From the NCBI RefSeq assembly GCF_964340395.1, contig NC_135563.1, positions 11,297,151 to 11,361,150 of the forward strand: a stretch of DNA of 64,000 nt, given 5' to 3'. This document shows, piece by piece, positions 12,135 through 24,300 of the stretch. The translations under genes and the position numbers were made by a program. How positions within the stretch are numbered: position 1 is the first letter of the stretch; each line of letters opens with the position of its first letter. This DNA comes from Glandiceps talaboti. Taxonomy: Eukaryota > Hemichordata > Enteropneusta > Spengelidae. The notes under the pieces are model-generated. The model was not told the DNA's origin. It was given only the letters and a program-made list of their open reading frames with translations, and made no database searches.

Positions 12135-12960
12135 TGTAGCAAATCAGTTGGAATCAAGTAATGTGTGATTTATGATTAGCTCATAGGAGCACTCTATCAT
12201 CCAATCACAAATTAATATATCTTTCGCATAATGAGTCCTATAACATGATTTATGATTGGCTGATATGAGCTTTTTATCATCCAATCACAAGTTGGTTTCT
12301 TGCCTTTTGAATGATGAGTCATACAACATGATTTATGATTGGCTGATATGAGCTGTTTATCATCCAATCAGAAGTTGGTTTCTTGCCTTTTGAATGATTA
12401 GTCATACATCATGATTTGTGATTGGCTAATATGAGCTATGTATCATCCATTCAGGAGTTGGTTTCTTTCCTGTGGCTCGAGTCATGCAACATAATTTATG
12501 AATGGCTAATTTGAGCTATGTATCATTCAATCACATGTCTTTCCTTTAGCATAATAAATACAACAATATGATTTATGATTGGCTAATATGAGTTAGGTAT
12601 GATCCAATCAGAAGTTGGTTTCCTTCTTTTAGAATGATGATTCATATAAAGTGATTTATGATTGGCTAATATGAGTTAAGTATGATCCAATCAGAAGTTG
12701 GTTTCCTTCTTTTAGAATGATGATTCATATAAAGTGATTTATGATTGGCTAATATGAGTTAGGTATGATCCAATCAGAAGTTGGTTTCCTTCTTTTTGAA
12801 TGACGATTCATATAAAGTGATTTATGATTGGCTAATATGAGTTAAGTATGATCCAATCAGAAGTTGGTTTCCTTCTTTTAGAATGATGAGTCATACATCA
12901 TGATTTATGATTGGCTAATATGCGCTATGTGTCAACTAATCATAAGTAACATTCCAATTG
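12135..12960. repeat. 82-bp tandem array with paired inverted CCAAT boxes
   Basis: About ten units with a period of 82-83 bp. Nearly every unit carries TGATTGGCTAATATGAG followed about 20 bases later by ATCCAATCA, so an inverted and a direct CCAAT box face each other. Units near 12650-12890 are almost identical; the outer ones are diverged. The flanks show no gene. Confidence 0.8.
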
Positions 12961-12999
12961 ACAAAGAAAGGCTTTATATAGGCAGGTGGGAAATAACAA

Positions 13000-15300
13000 T
13001 TTTCTTGAGGAATGGGACAGTTAATTAATTTGTTTGTTTGTTAATATGACAGACTATACTGATAGGACAGAACTGACGTTTGCTTGAAGTAAGGAGTAAA
13101 CATCTTGATGTTTTGTATTATATGGCATCCCCAAATTTTCAGAAACTGTATTTTGATCTGTTCTTTAGTGTTTTTCTTCTGACACTTTGTAAACATGGAC
13201 TACCTCATGTTCTTTTGGAGTTTTCAAACAACTTGTGTATCACAGCTATGATGCAGATGTACAGAATAAACGAAAATAAAACCAAAAAAAAAATGTTGAT
13301 TTCTAGACTAATATTTATTGTTGTCTATAAGCTACACTTCTGGCACCAATAAAAAAAGTGGTTTCATTCCTGTTACTTGAGTCATGCAACATGATTTATG
13401 AATGACTAGTGACTCGTAGTGACAAAGCCGCCCAGGTCACTCATATTTCCCTGCGCTGAATGAAGAAAAATGTTGGGGAATAACATTTAATTATACTTTG
13501 TTCTTATCTAGAGACATTCATTTACCCCTTGCCCCCATGTAATGTAAGCAGAACTCTGTCTAAGTCAGACTTGCCAATTTCTTAAGTCACTTTTTAGAGA
13601 GTTGTGCGATGCAAGGTTGGTGAAAAAGACTTTTCGTGGTCCCCTAAGCATAACAGATGTCTTGCTGTTATACCCCTTGTTTACAAAACTACATACAAAT
13701 ACATCAATGGCAGTTACTGGATATTTATTCATCATAATTTTAGAACAATATTACAAAATAATAACACCAGTGTATGCATTGTGACATTTAAAATGAAAAA
13801 ATGCTTCAAATACAGAATATAATTATAGTTCTCTCATCAAAGTACATGATTTTGAAACTTTTGGCAAATAAGTGTACAAAACAATTGTACACGGTCTTCA
13901 GTAATAATCTATAAATGTTACAACATATTAGAATGTCTGTTGTATAGTCTCTCCTTGTTCTTCACATAGGCAGAGATTGAGAAGATTTTCCATTGACAGT
14001 ATTCCTACTACTATTGTTTACCAGCTCAGAACTATTAACAGATGCACTAGCTGTTACTGGAATATTTGTTAAGACTGTTTTGTAAGATCATATAATTCAC
14101 CCTGAACAGTATTGAATCATCTGTGGGTAGACATCTTTGTGTAGCAAAATATATAGTATTGTGGATATATCCGATTAAATTGATTTTTGGGTCCGCACCC
14201 AAAAATCAGCATCTCAATGAATTGCGATTTCAACTTTAATTTACTATACTACTTATAGATCAAATAGACCTCTAATTGACATGTATAATGTCTAATTATT
14301 GGTATATAAACCATTTTCAGAGAATAGACTTTTGGTTGTCCGATCGAAAGAATAATACCCCAGTTACAGCTAGTGCAGGTTAAAAGAGCTATGTGTCTGT
14401 ATGATTAATGATTTACACCCTTGGTAAAACTACACTTGCCAATATTTTAATATACACAACCTTAAATGTTGAACATATCATTACAGTCAGCAAGTTTAGA
14501 GAACTCATAAATACTACCACTGGGTTTGTAACAGTGATAACATACAAGACATTCTGAGTACTTGTAATATCATTTAACCTCATGCTAGGGGGTCAAAATA
14601 GAACAAAAACGTTGGCATTGTTAAATGTGCCAATAAGGCCAAATAAAAAAATTGTGTAGTTCCAAAAACGTCCAATTTCAAAATGGGGTGGGTATGCAGT
14701 ATTTTCATTTTTTTTAATTATTTTTTTTTATAAGTCTTTTTTTTATTTGGTTTAGGTTATGTTTTCTATCGTTTATCTAGAGCCCTTCCATATGGTCCTT
14801 GCGTTACGGGTCACACAAGGCGATGACATCTTCAAATCTAACTATTTCTCGCATGACTTTGCAATTTTATTTTTGCTTTTTGATAATATTTTTGAATTAC
14901 CTAAAAAAAGTTTAGGATAGGAAGTGAAAAACTATGTTGGGTCGGGTTTAACTGAAACCAAACAATTGTTTTTTCCTAATAGTAATGCAGAAGTCATGCT
15001 TTTAACAACGGAATCGAAAGATCATTATTCTAAAACACCCTTAGGTGGTAAAATTCTATTTCAGGTAAATGAGAATTGGCCAAAGGATACAAAATATATA
15101 AAGTATTCTTATTAATAAGACTCAAAAAATAACACATTACATCCCCCACCCCCCACCCCCACCCCCACCCCATCATTATTTTGGTATAATGTTATTATTG
15201 TGTGATGACAGTTTGTTGGATTCCTGTTTGACAACCCTAGTTCAAATTCGTTGTATCGGTACTAACAACAGCAGTTTGAACCTTTGCTCAATTATTACAG
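13000..15300. other. Gene-free interval between the CCAAT array and THG1L
   Basis: No gene recognised. It contains a half copy of FB-1 (about 13416-13484), a perfect 12-bp hairpin (14181-14208), T-rich stretches near 14700-14750 and a C-rich run near 15143-15170. A 63-codon ORF at 14924-15115 has no recognisable family features. Confidence 0.5.
14181..14208. repeat. Perfect 12-bp hairpin
   Basis: TGATTTTTGGGT and ACCCAAAAATCA are exact reverse complements separated by the 4-base loop CCGC. No T-run or coding context explains it. Confidence 0.6.
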
Positions 15301-15307
15301 TGTAACC

Positions 15308-15550
15308 GTGGGCAGGTTGGTAGATTCCATTCTTAATGTAGGGGACAAAGATCCATCACTCTGGACCAAGGGAGGGTTGGTAGATTCCATTCCCAATTTA
15401 AGAGAAAAAGATCCACCAATGTGGATAAAAGGAAGGTTGGTAGATTCCATTCCCAATTTAGGAGAAAAAGATCCATCAATGTGGATAAAGGGAAGGTTGG
15501 TAGATTCCATTCCTAATTTAGGGGACAAAGGTAGATCAATGTGGACCAAG
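15308..15550. repeat. 60-bp minisatellite overlapping the THG1L stop codon
   Basis: Four units of exactly 60 bp, each with GGTTGGTAGATTCCATTC and GATCCATCAATGTGGA or close variants. Because 60 is a multiple of three, one frame stays open through all units on both strands; these are not separate genes. The last unit contains the final codons and TGA stop of THG1L on the minus strand. Confidence 0.85.
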
Positions 15551-15865
15551 AATTTCAGGATGTAGTTTCCAGAATTCATCACCAATAATGTCTAGATGAT
15601 GGGCAACCACAATATTACGATGTCTGGTCACTTCTTTCATTTCCATAACTTCACTGTCTTTAGTTTTACACTGTTTCTTTATCTTTTCTTCCACCTATAA
15701 AAATAAAATGACAATTTGTGCATTTCATTTCTCTCACTTGGTATCTTATTGGTGGGAGTGGGTATAGGTAAAAACTGAGTTGCTAGTAAGTAATTGTTGA
15801 CAAACAAAACTAATTTGGTACATCAAAAGAAAATTGTTGATGAACTGACAGCCTGATAAAAGTCA

Positions 15866-15963
<98 letters not shown>

Positions 15964-18900
15964 GTCTGTCTGTCTGCCTGTATCTCTTTCATTTTCACTC
16001 TCACCCCTTCCTCCCCTCCCCTTGTTCTCTCTCTCTAGCTCTTGCTCATTCTCTCACTTTCACACCTTTCCCCAATTCTCACCCTCCCTCCCCTTCCTTC
16101 TCTCCCCAAACATACACTCTGTCTATATGTTACCTTTTGTCTAAACAACACTGTGCCTTTTCTGTACAGTTGTGGTAATTCATTATAGTTAATCTTGAAC
16201 TGTGAGAAAAGTAGTTCATTCTTGTCACTTGAAAATGTCCCCTGTAAATAATGAATACAAAATGTCAATAAGTGCTATATCACAGTACAGCAGTCATCTG
16301 ATGAAGAATGTGCGAGTCTCTGTCCCACGCTATGAATACCTAGCCTGTGACAAGGAAATCTCAAATGGTATATCCCATAATTGCAGTAAGTGACAATGGC
16401 TCAACTAGGTGATGCTCATTGCCCTTGCTGCCTAGTACACAGTCCTTCACAGGTACCAAAAATTTGAATCAGCATTCAAATTCATGTTGTCATATCAAAC
16501 ACATATTAGGCTATTTTCCATGATAACACTAGCTAATACACTCAACCAACATGTCAAAGTTCACTTTAGATAAAATAACTTGTTTCCAATCAGAATTATA
16601 CATTAGTAAAGGATGACTTTTTTCCCCCAAAGTGAACTCTAGCATCGTGCAAATATGCCAAATTCAACATGGTGGTCTGTTGTGTGATGAGTGTAAGAGA
16701 AATATCTTACCCTTAATTTCTCCTCAGCTTCCTTATTAGTACAGTCTCCTTCTAAAACCAGCTTCCAGAAACATGTATTGTATAAATTATTAATATGACC
16801 TACAAAGATATAATAATAATTATAATAATAATAACAATATTAATAATAAAAAGTAATACCAAAAAATTCAATGCACTCATCATCCATTACAATCATCGAC
16901 AACAAACCAGTACAGAAGCTAATCAAACTTATAAGTTTGAACGTTATAATATGAAAGTTTAAAAAATAAATTGACATCATATCAGTGCATCACTATACTC
17001 ATTCAATATGGGCAAACAATACCCCAACCCACATCCTTGTATAAATAACTGTTACCTTCAGTTGGTCAAAATCTAAACTTCACTCTTGAGACAAAATCAC
17101 AGTTGAGAAATACCACAGCTACTGTGTTGTCTTTAGTTTGTTCTATTTTGTTATGATCAAGATACTAGGGATGTAAAAAAAGTCTTTTTATGATATTAAT
17201 AATAACTTAAAGATATATGATAGATAGATAACCGTCTTTCTTAAAAGTAGACAGTAGACATGCTTTAACAACATCAGATGTGGAATTTTCAATAAACCAT
17301 TAAAAAGTTGATTGTACCAATCAATTCATTTTTTTTATTGAACTGAAAGCAGGTAAATCTTCAGCAGAACCATTCAAACATGCTCTCTCTCGCTCCCTCC
17401 TTCCATTCATCAATCCACCCCTCTCTCCATCCATCCATTCACTCACTCATTCATCCATCCACCCCTACCTATTATCCCTCTCCATCCATCCATCCATCCA
17501 TCCTAACTCACTCACTCACTCACTCGCTCACTCGCTCACTCACTCGCTCACTCACTCACTCACTCACTCATTCATCCCTCCCTCCCCACCTATCTCCCTC
17601 CACCCATTCATCCCTCTCTCCATCCATTCATTCATTCATTCATTCATTCATTCATTCATTCACCCACCCACCTACCAACCCATCCATCCATCCATCCATC
17701 CATCCATCCATCCATACATATCTCCCTCCCTCCCTCCATCCATCCAACCAACCACCCTGCCATCCATCCATCCCTCCCTCCCTCCTTTAAGGCATCCAAC
17801 TGTGCACTGCATAAGACAACAACTTACAATCTGCTTGTCTCCAGCTGAGATAGTCCCTGAGATTATGAATGGCTGGATAGACTACAGATCTGCCATCAAA
17901 TCCTGGTGGGTATTTTAATTTCTTTTCAGGAAAGAACTTGCTCCAATTAAATACATAGCACGATGCAAATAGGGAGACAACATTGGTTGTCAGTTTACTG
18001 TCAAAAGAGATGTTAATATTGACGAGTGATTCAGGCAGACATGTATTATGGTAATTCAATGTAAAAATGACTGCATTCACCTGATTGGTCATCTGCAATT
18101 AAAAGCTAATTTGCATATGTATCAAATTAGTGATTACATATCAATGCATATGTAAATGAGTAACTCTAAATATGGTCGAATCTGTGATTAATTTCCATCA
18201 TATTGTTCTTTGTGTTTGACTTGTGACTTAACATTATGTTACCTTTGCCAGGGTAGACGAATCTATTTCAACTTTCAGGAAACAAAGGGAATTAAAAATC
18301 CAATGTTTTTCCATTTCTTGGGGCTTTTTGGGGGCTTTTTTTTGCAGATGAATGATAAATCATGATAGGTAATGTCCAAATTTTATAGTGGTAGGAAATT
18401 ATGAGGAATGGGGTATTATAGTTGCGGTGCTGTGATAGTGAAAAGTCTTTCCTGGCCAAATCACCTCGATGTAATGTCTGTGCAGACAAAAGTGTGACAT
18501 AAAAATATGTTTACTATCGCAAAGATACAGCTCACCTAGTCTATGCTGCTAGACCTTCGAGCTTTCTTTCCATACAATATGACAAGTGACCGAGGGTCGC
18601 TTAGAATGCGAAGTCTAGAAATGACTTTAGCTAGACGCTTGGGTATTCCGACGTTTAGGCGTTTATGTATCGGAAGAAAGCCTGAAGGTCTAGCAGTAAG
18701 ACTAAGACTCACCTAGCTCGTCTGCTGAACTGAGTGGTTGTCCTCCTGAAAACAAAACTGTACTCGTCACTTTGTCCATATGCAATGATAATATCTTTGA
18801 AATCATTCATAACATACTCAGCACAAGACGTCATTAATTTCAAGGCGGCCTCGTCATTGGGCTTTTCAAAGTCATGTTCATCAGAAAACCTGAAATGAGA

Positions 18901-19560
18901 TCGTATTGCACATTTAACATAATTAAGAACTCTACCAGATTGATACAGAAGCTAAGGTTCAGAAAACAAAATGGTTTTCATAATCAGTTTGGTGCCTTCC
19001 TAAAATTCCTTGTTACACATCATTCCATCATGACAATATTTTATTTGTCAAAATAATGACACCTGTTTCACTGTGTTACGTTTGCTTGACCTTAATGATT
19101 GATTTTTTTTTCAGTTTATTTGTATCATAGTTGTCAAAAACAAAAGTGAAAAAAACCCAGTCATGATACCTCCAGTCAGAATTGTCTCTTGTACTTTAAT
19201 TTATTCATGACCACATACATGTACATCACGTACATCTGTGACCTATCTGTAGAGTGTGGTGTTTTACTCTATACCGACAACCTTCCCATTCATAGCTCAA
19301 GTAACAACCTGCCAAATAACCTTAATTCATATGCATCATTACTGGTGATTACAAATACAAAAAGATGTTATAGTTTGGCCACTGGTGGTGCTGTTCAGAA
19401 GTAGCTTTAGGACCATAAGTGGATGTGATAATCGGGTAATGATATACTTGACTTACTTGTGGAAATTTTTACCATCCAATCTGACCACAATCCAGCAATT
19501 AGGGAGACATTTATCTGGAGTCTCAAACTGCTTCACGTACTCATATTTGCTATTTGCCAT
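15536..19560 (-). CDS. THG1L: tRNA(His) guanylyltransferase, 6 exons, 268 aa
   Basis: Minus-strand exons in transcript order: 19560-19457, 18889-18713, 17997-17828, 16799-16711, 16241-16134, 15694-15536. They sum to 807 nt with consistent phases and GT-AG introns. The protein matches the family along its length: the N-terminus [13 protein letters not shown], metal-binding [10 protein letters not shown] (Asp29), GQSDEYSF (Asp76-Glu77), [25 protein letters not shown], and [15 protein letters not shown] at the end. THG1 adds the G(-1) nucleotide to tRNA-His, which histidyl-tRNA synthetase needs, using a reverse (3'-5') polymerase fold. The three catalytic acidic residues are present, so it looks active. 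An in-frame TAG five codons upstream supports the start. The N-terminal mitochondrial extension of one human isoform is not seen here. It is head to head with RAB24, and its stop codon lies inside a minisatellite. Confidence 0.95.
15868..15959. repeat. (TC)n microsatellite
   Basis: About 45 TC dinucleotides, followed to 16125 by pyrimidine-rich sequence, in the last intron of THG1L. ORFs crossing it are artefacts. Confidence 0.95.
17384..17787. repeat. Compound pyrimidine-rich microsatellite (CATC/CTCA/CATT)n
   Basis: Blocks of CATC, CTCA, CATT and CTCC tetranucleotides in THG1L intron 3, just downstream (in transcript sense) of exon 3. The open frame that reads His-Pro-Ser-Ile repeats is a shadow. 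Confidence 0.95.
18540..18707. mobile_element. Foldback element FB-3 inserted at the THG1L exon 2 donor
   Basis: This 168-bp segment has inverted arms CTGCTAGACCTTCGAGCTTT at the left and CTGCTAGACCTTCAGGCTTT as the reverse complement of the right. It is flanked by a 9-bp direct repeat, CTCACCTAG, at 18531-18539 and 18708-18716. In the sense of THG1L that repeat is CTAGGTGAG, the exon 2 splice donor itself. CTGCTAGACC also occurs in FB-2 near 8668. Confidence 0.7.
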
Positions 19561-20645
19561 CCTCAGTGAATACTACTAACGATGAAGTACTCTTTTACAT
19601 GACAGTCTCAGAGTTCTACTTTCTGCTTCAAGCTTTTTATGGTGGCTGTCTGAAATATGGAAGAATGCTGAGAATGTCACTATCACATATTTAGATGAAA
19701 GTGAAACAATTTTCACGCCAAAATAAGTCAGCATGAAAATGGAACCACATTTACTGGTGAATTTTGAGTAACATTTAATTTTTATTACTTATGACTCTGA
19801 GTATGAAGTGTTTATTTCCTTCAGATAAATAGTCATGAATATTCATTGTTCATCTAATCAATATGAATGTACATTTTGATTTGTTAATTTTAAAGAAAAA
19901 GATTTCACAAATTCAATGATTTCAGCATACTGGTTTCAAAGTCATTTAATATGGGAATCATTTTGTTCTCGATCGCAACATTGTGATACGTACGACCACA
20001 GGTACTCGAATCAATGTGTAGAAAAAAAATGTATTGTATATAAATAAGACATACACATTGATTCGAGTACCTGTGCGTACGACGGTGTGCAACATGATCA
20101 CACTGACTGCAGCCGCGCCACATCAGACGTTCAGATAGGAAGCACATTGAAAAACAAAACGGGTGTACAACAATCCAGACAAATGTTTTCAAAGAGATCC
20201 TATATAATTTTTTTTGGTTACTTTTGGGTATTTTTATGGATGCAAAGACTTCATTAGATCAATTTTAAGTGTCGTTACCAGAAGTTTGCCAAGTGATCCG
20301 TGGGCGCAGCCATCTTAGATTTACAGTGCATGATGGGTATTTTTTTTCTTATTTCAACGTACCACGCATGCGTCACTATTCTCCTGACCGATGTCACTAC
20401 ACTTCTCTCACACATCACGATAAGGGCGAATTATATCTGATTTCCCATGTACCCAACATCATATAGTCAGAAATTGTCATCGTCGAATAAACTATAAACA
20501 GTAATGATGATATAAGTCTCCGTGTAAGAGTTTATACTTTGAAAGAAACCGTAACTTGGATGTAAGACAGCACGAACGCGGAAGCTGCATACAAGTGGCC
20601 GACTTGGCATAGCGGTGGAACTGTGACTGGCGTACAACCGTAGAC
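19561..20645. promoter_or_regulatory. Divergent THG1L / RAB24 intergenic promoter region
   Basis: About 1.1 kb separates the two start codons. Within 70 bp there is a YY1-like site (GCAGCCATCTTAG, 20307-20319; reverse strand AAGATGGCTGC), a ZNF143/STAF-like site (reverse of 20324-20337, CCCATCATGCACTG) and an NRF1-like palindrome (ACGCATGCGT, 20364-20373). These motifs are typical of housekeeping bidirectional promoters in animals. The sites are closer to RAB24 (about 270-340 bp upstream of its ATG). Their function is inferred from matches made by eye. Confidence 0.5.
19989..20082. repeat. Long near-perfect hairpin upstream of THG1L and RAB24
   Basis: Arms at 19989-20020 and 20052-20082 pair over about 31 bases with one mismatch or bulge (both contain ACAGGTACTCGAATCAATGT in one orientation). 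The loop is about 31 bases and A/T-rich. The stem also includes CGTACGA near its base. No other copy was noticed in the window. Confidence 0.75.
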
Positions 20646-21148
20646 ATGGCAGGCAGCCGTGTTGACTTGAAGGTCGTATTGTTGGGAAAAGAATATGGCG
20701 GTAAAACAAGCTTGGTAGAAAGATATCTTCACGATAGATTTCACGGAGACGTACCCTATCAAAATGTAAGTGAAATTATAATTTTACAGCATGTGTTTTT
20801 CACAATTGTTGGCTGTGTAAGCAGATTGAAAAAATGAATTATCATTAATTTGTGTTTTAACTTTTAATACACTTTCCTGATGTGTATGTGGCTATTTGGT
20901 CGTATAATATTGAATGAAAACAATATCATCTGGTCATCACTGCCGACAAAATATTGCACAATAGTCATGTGTCAGATGACCTAATACACATAACATGTAT
21001 TATGTAATGATGTGTTAATTGTCTAAACTATGGAATATAACAAAAGACCCATCACAATACGAAAGTACTCCCTAACTCCCCTCTCCCACATATACATATG
21101 TACATACATACGTACGTACGTACGTACGTACGTACGTACATACATACA

Positions 21149-21181
<33 letters not shown>

Positions 21182-21261
21182 CATACATACATACATACAT
21201 ACATACATACACATACACACACATCCAGACACGACCGTATACCTATACATACATACATGAT

Positions 21262-21335
<74 letters not shown>

Positions 21336-24300
21336 AAACAGGACGCCAACTCCAAACACTTATGACACACATACCTGTAAATTTATGAAATAACAGGTAA
21401 ATCAAAATCAACACTTTGTAAGACTAGGAATTTTTCATCAGAGAAATCCCCCCAGATTGATAAAAGTGGCAATCACAACTTTGTTCAAATGGTGTAGGCA
21501 TTAGACAATTAGTCAGTATTTTACATACTTCGACAGTACACTTCAAACATTTGTACACATGACCAGTATCACATGACTGGCTAGATGACATGATGTCTAA
21601 ATATGTATGTCAAAATTGAGTTAGACTCACCAATTAATTTATTGGGGTTCAGTTCTGAAGTCCATCCCCTGTAACCTGTGTGAAACTACTCCATGTGTGG
21701 ATGAATACTTTGTTAACCATACGAACACAATTGACGTTTTTGTCAAATGCAAATGTAAGATGATGGACCTCTGCATTCATGCACAAAACCTGACAAGGCT
21801 CACCTTTAAAGAAGTTTGCTATATATAAAACTGGTGTCATTTTAAAACTATTCAGAACTAATTCAAATCCCATCATATGCCAGAAAGAATTTCATAGATT
21901 AGATAATGTGGAATATTACCACATCAAATCTTTGGCCAAGTTTTCCTTTATGTTTTGAACTATGATAAAGAGTTTAAAGATTGGAAAACAGTGGAACTGT
22001 GATCTTATCTTGTTCATGTAATCTGTGGTTGGGAACTATGAAGGGGTCAGGGTGTCTTTGCTACAAATGCTTACAAATCTACAAACCCAAGTGATCATGA
22101 CCATCTAGTATATTGATTCAAGGTATTTTGATACCTTTACATTTTACAAGTTATGAAGCATCCCCATTACCGTGTCTAAGGAAAAAACCAATGGGTATTG
22201 TTATAAAAACAGTGCCCCTATTACCTTGTTCAGGGGAAAACACAATGGGTATTGTGATCAATTTGACATTTTATTACCATACAAGATTTCATACCTGCAG
22301 ACATTGCCAATACGTGTTCAGTGGTGTGTTGAGATATTCAAATTCCACTGAAGTGTATGTATGCATGTATATTGTTGTAGGATAAACTCTGTGTTTCCAT
22401 GCAATACTGTCGTAACAGAAGTATGCAAGGCAACATACCCCATTTTGACTCATAAAGTAAATAAATAATCATTAACTTTAAGGCTTTTCGTATTCAAATA
22501 CAAAACTTTGTTGTGGTCAAACAGTGTTCGCGGTGACACAAAATCATGCGTATTATACGCAATGGAAATTAGTTGTATGCATATTTGATCGAACAATCCG
22601 TATCCTGTAGTCAAAGCTGTAAACATATGTAGACATCTGAAAAAAGCAAATTGATTGTCAAAGAGTATTGTGCTGGCCATAACTAAAGATTGGAAAGAAA
22701 AAAAACAATTGAATAAAATATTGGAATTAAAATGCAAGTGAAATGTAAAAAAACAAGATAAAATTAATGTAACATCAAATGATTTAAAATACAGACACAC
22801 ACACGAGAGACACACACACACATGCATGCACGCTTGCACACACACATACATACATACATACATACATACATACATACATACATACATACATACATACATA
22901 CATACATACATACATACATACATACATACATACATTATACACACATGCACACACACACATACATACATACATACATACATACATACATACATACATACAT
23001 ACATTATACACACATGCACACACACACATAGACACAGACACAGACACAAACACACATATTTGAAACACAGTGTCTGGTTGTGAACATTATACATAGCTGT
23101 TTATTTATAACTGTTTATTCATGATGTTTGGTTGTAAGATATGGCCTTGATGTGTTCTGTACAAGTTGACAATGTGTCATACATAGCTCTGATCACGATT
23201 ACATAAATAAATCAACTTTTGCCAGGGTTGATTAACATATATTTGTACATCAAGGCACCAGTATTGTTATGGAGATCAGTGTTTTTGTTAAGATTGGGGA
23301 AGCCCAGTACAAGGAAAGGGGAAAGGGGTAAACATGCAGTAGTTTACTATATGGAATCTACCATAACTTTGATTGGGAATCCTGGTTAAATGAATGGGAA
23401 ACTCTGGTAGATTGTACCTACCCATGCCCTTAGCAAAAACACTGGAGATGTAATAAAAAGCATTTGCTCCTTTGTAAAGCAATATTCATTTCAGGGCTGT
23501 ATCACTCTTGCATGTAGTGTGTGTAGACAGAAACTATGAAAGTATTATTGCTGGTAGCTTAATATAGGTTTCATTTCAGTTGAACACCCAATGTCATTTA
23601 AACCATGTATTAAAATATGTTACATATTATGTATGCATTTTATTTGTTATTGTCCAAACTAGATATTATTAAATTCTGTTTATTGAACCTGAATTCTGAT
23701 ATTAACACCTGATATTTTCATTCAGCAACTATCAATCTCTTTACAGCTGCAACTGAAAAAAAGTGTCCTTTTGGTTGCATTCACAACTGACTATAAATGT
23801 CATTTGTTAGTGAATAAAGGTCTTGCTTGTGTGCCCAATGACACGTGACATCAAATAAACAATACATGCAGTTCTCCTAAATTTTACAATGACATCAGTG
23901 TTAGTACCCATAGTGCTGTGATATCACTTACAATGGTACTCTTGTTTACAATGGAACTGGGTCAGGGCTGTACATGTATTGAGAATGGTGTCAACAGTGC
24001 CATAGTTCAGTAAACACATCAGCATATCTTTAAATGTTTTTGTTCAGATTTGAGATCACAGCAAGAAAAGGGAAAAAAATCTTTAAAAAATTGTTTCCCT
24101 GTATAAAATTGTTATTATTTTACCATGTATATGCTGTAAAATGCTGTAGATCTCAGGTTGGATTTGACTATTTTTCTGTTTCCATACATAACAACACTGG
24201 ATGTCTCTACATGTATTTAAGATACCTAATAGTCGTATAGTCATATAACGTACTGAAATCAGACTTATGTTTGTGAGAGCACTGACATAAAATAGAGGGG

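Noticed and set aside
14924-15115. 63-codon + ORF with somewhat protein-like composition
   Set aside because: No family recognised and no adjoining exons found.
15284-15565. 93-codon + ORF with a 20-residue repeat (GRLVDSIPNL)
   Set aside because: Open only because the 60-bp minisatellite period is divisible by three. It overlaps the THG1L end on the other strand and has no family features.
17380-17790. 136-codon + ORF rich in His-Pro-Ser-Ile
   Set aside because: Shadow of tetranucleotide repeats in a THG1L intron.
22450-23094. 214-codon minus ORF rich in Tyr-Val-Cys-Met
   Set aside because: It is a translation of (ACAT)n/(AC)n microsatellite joined to AT-rich intron sequence of RAB24.
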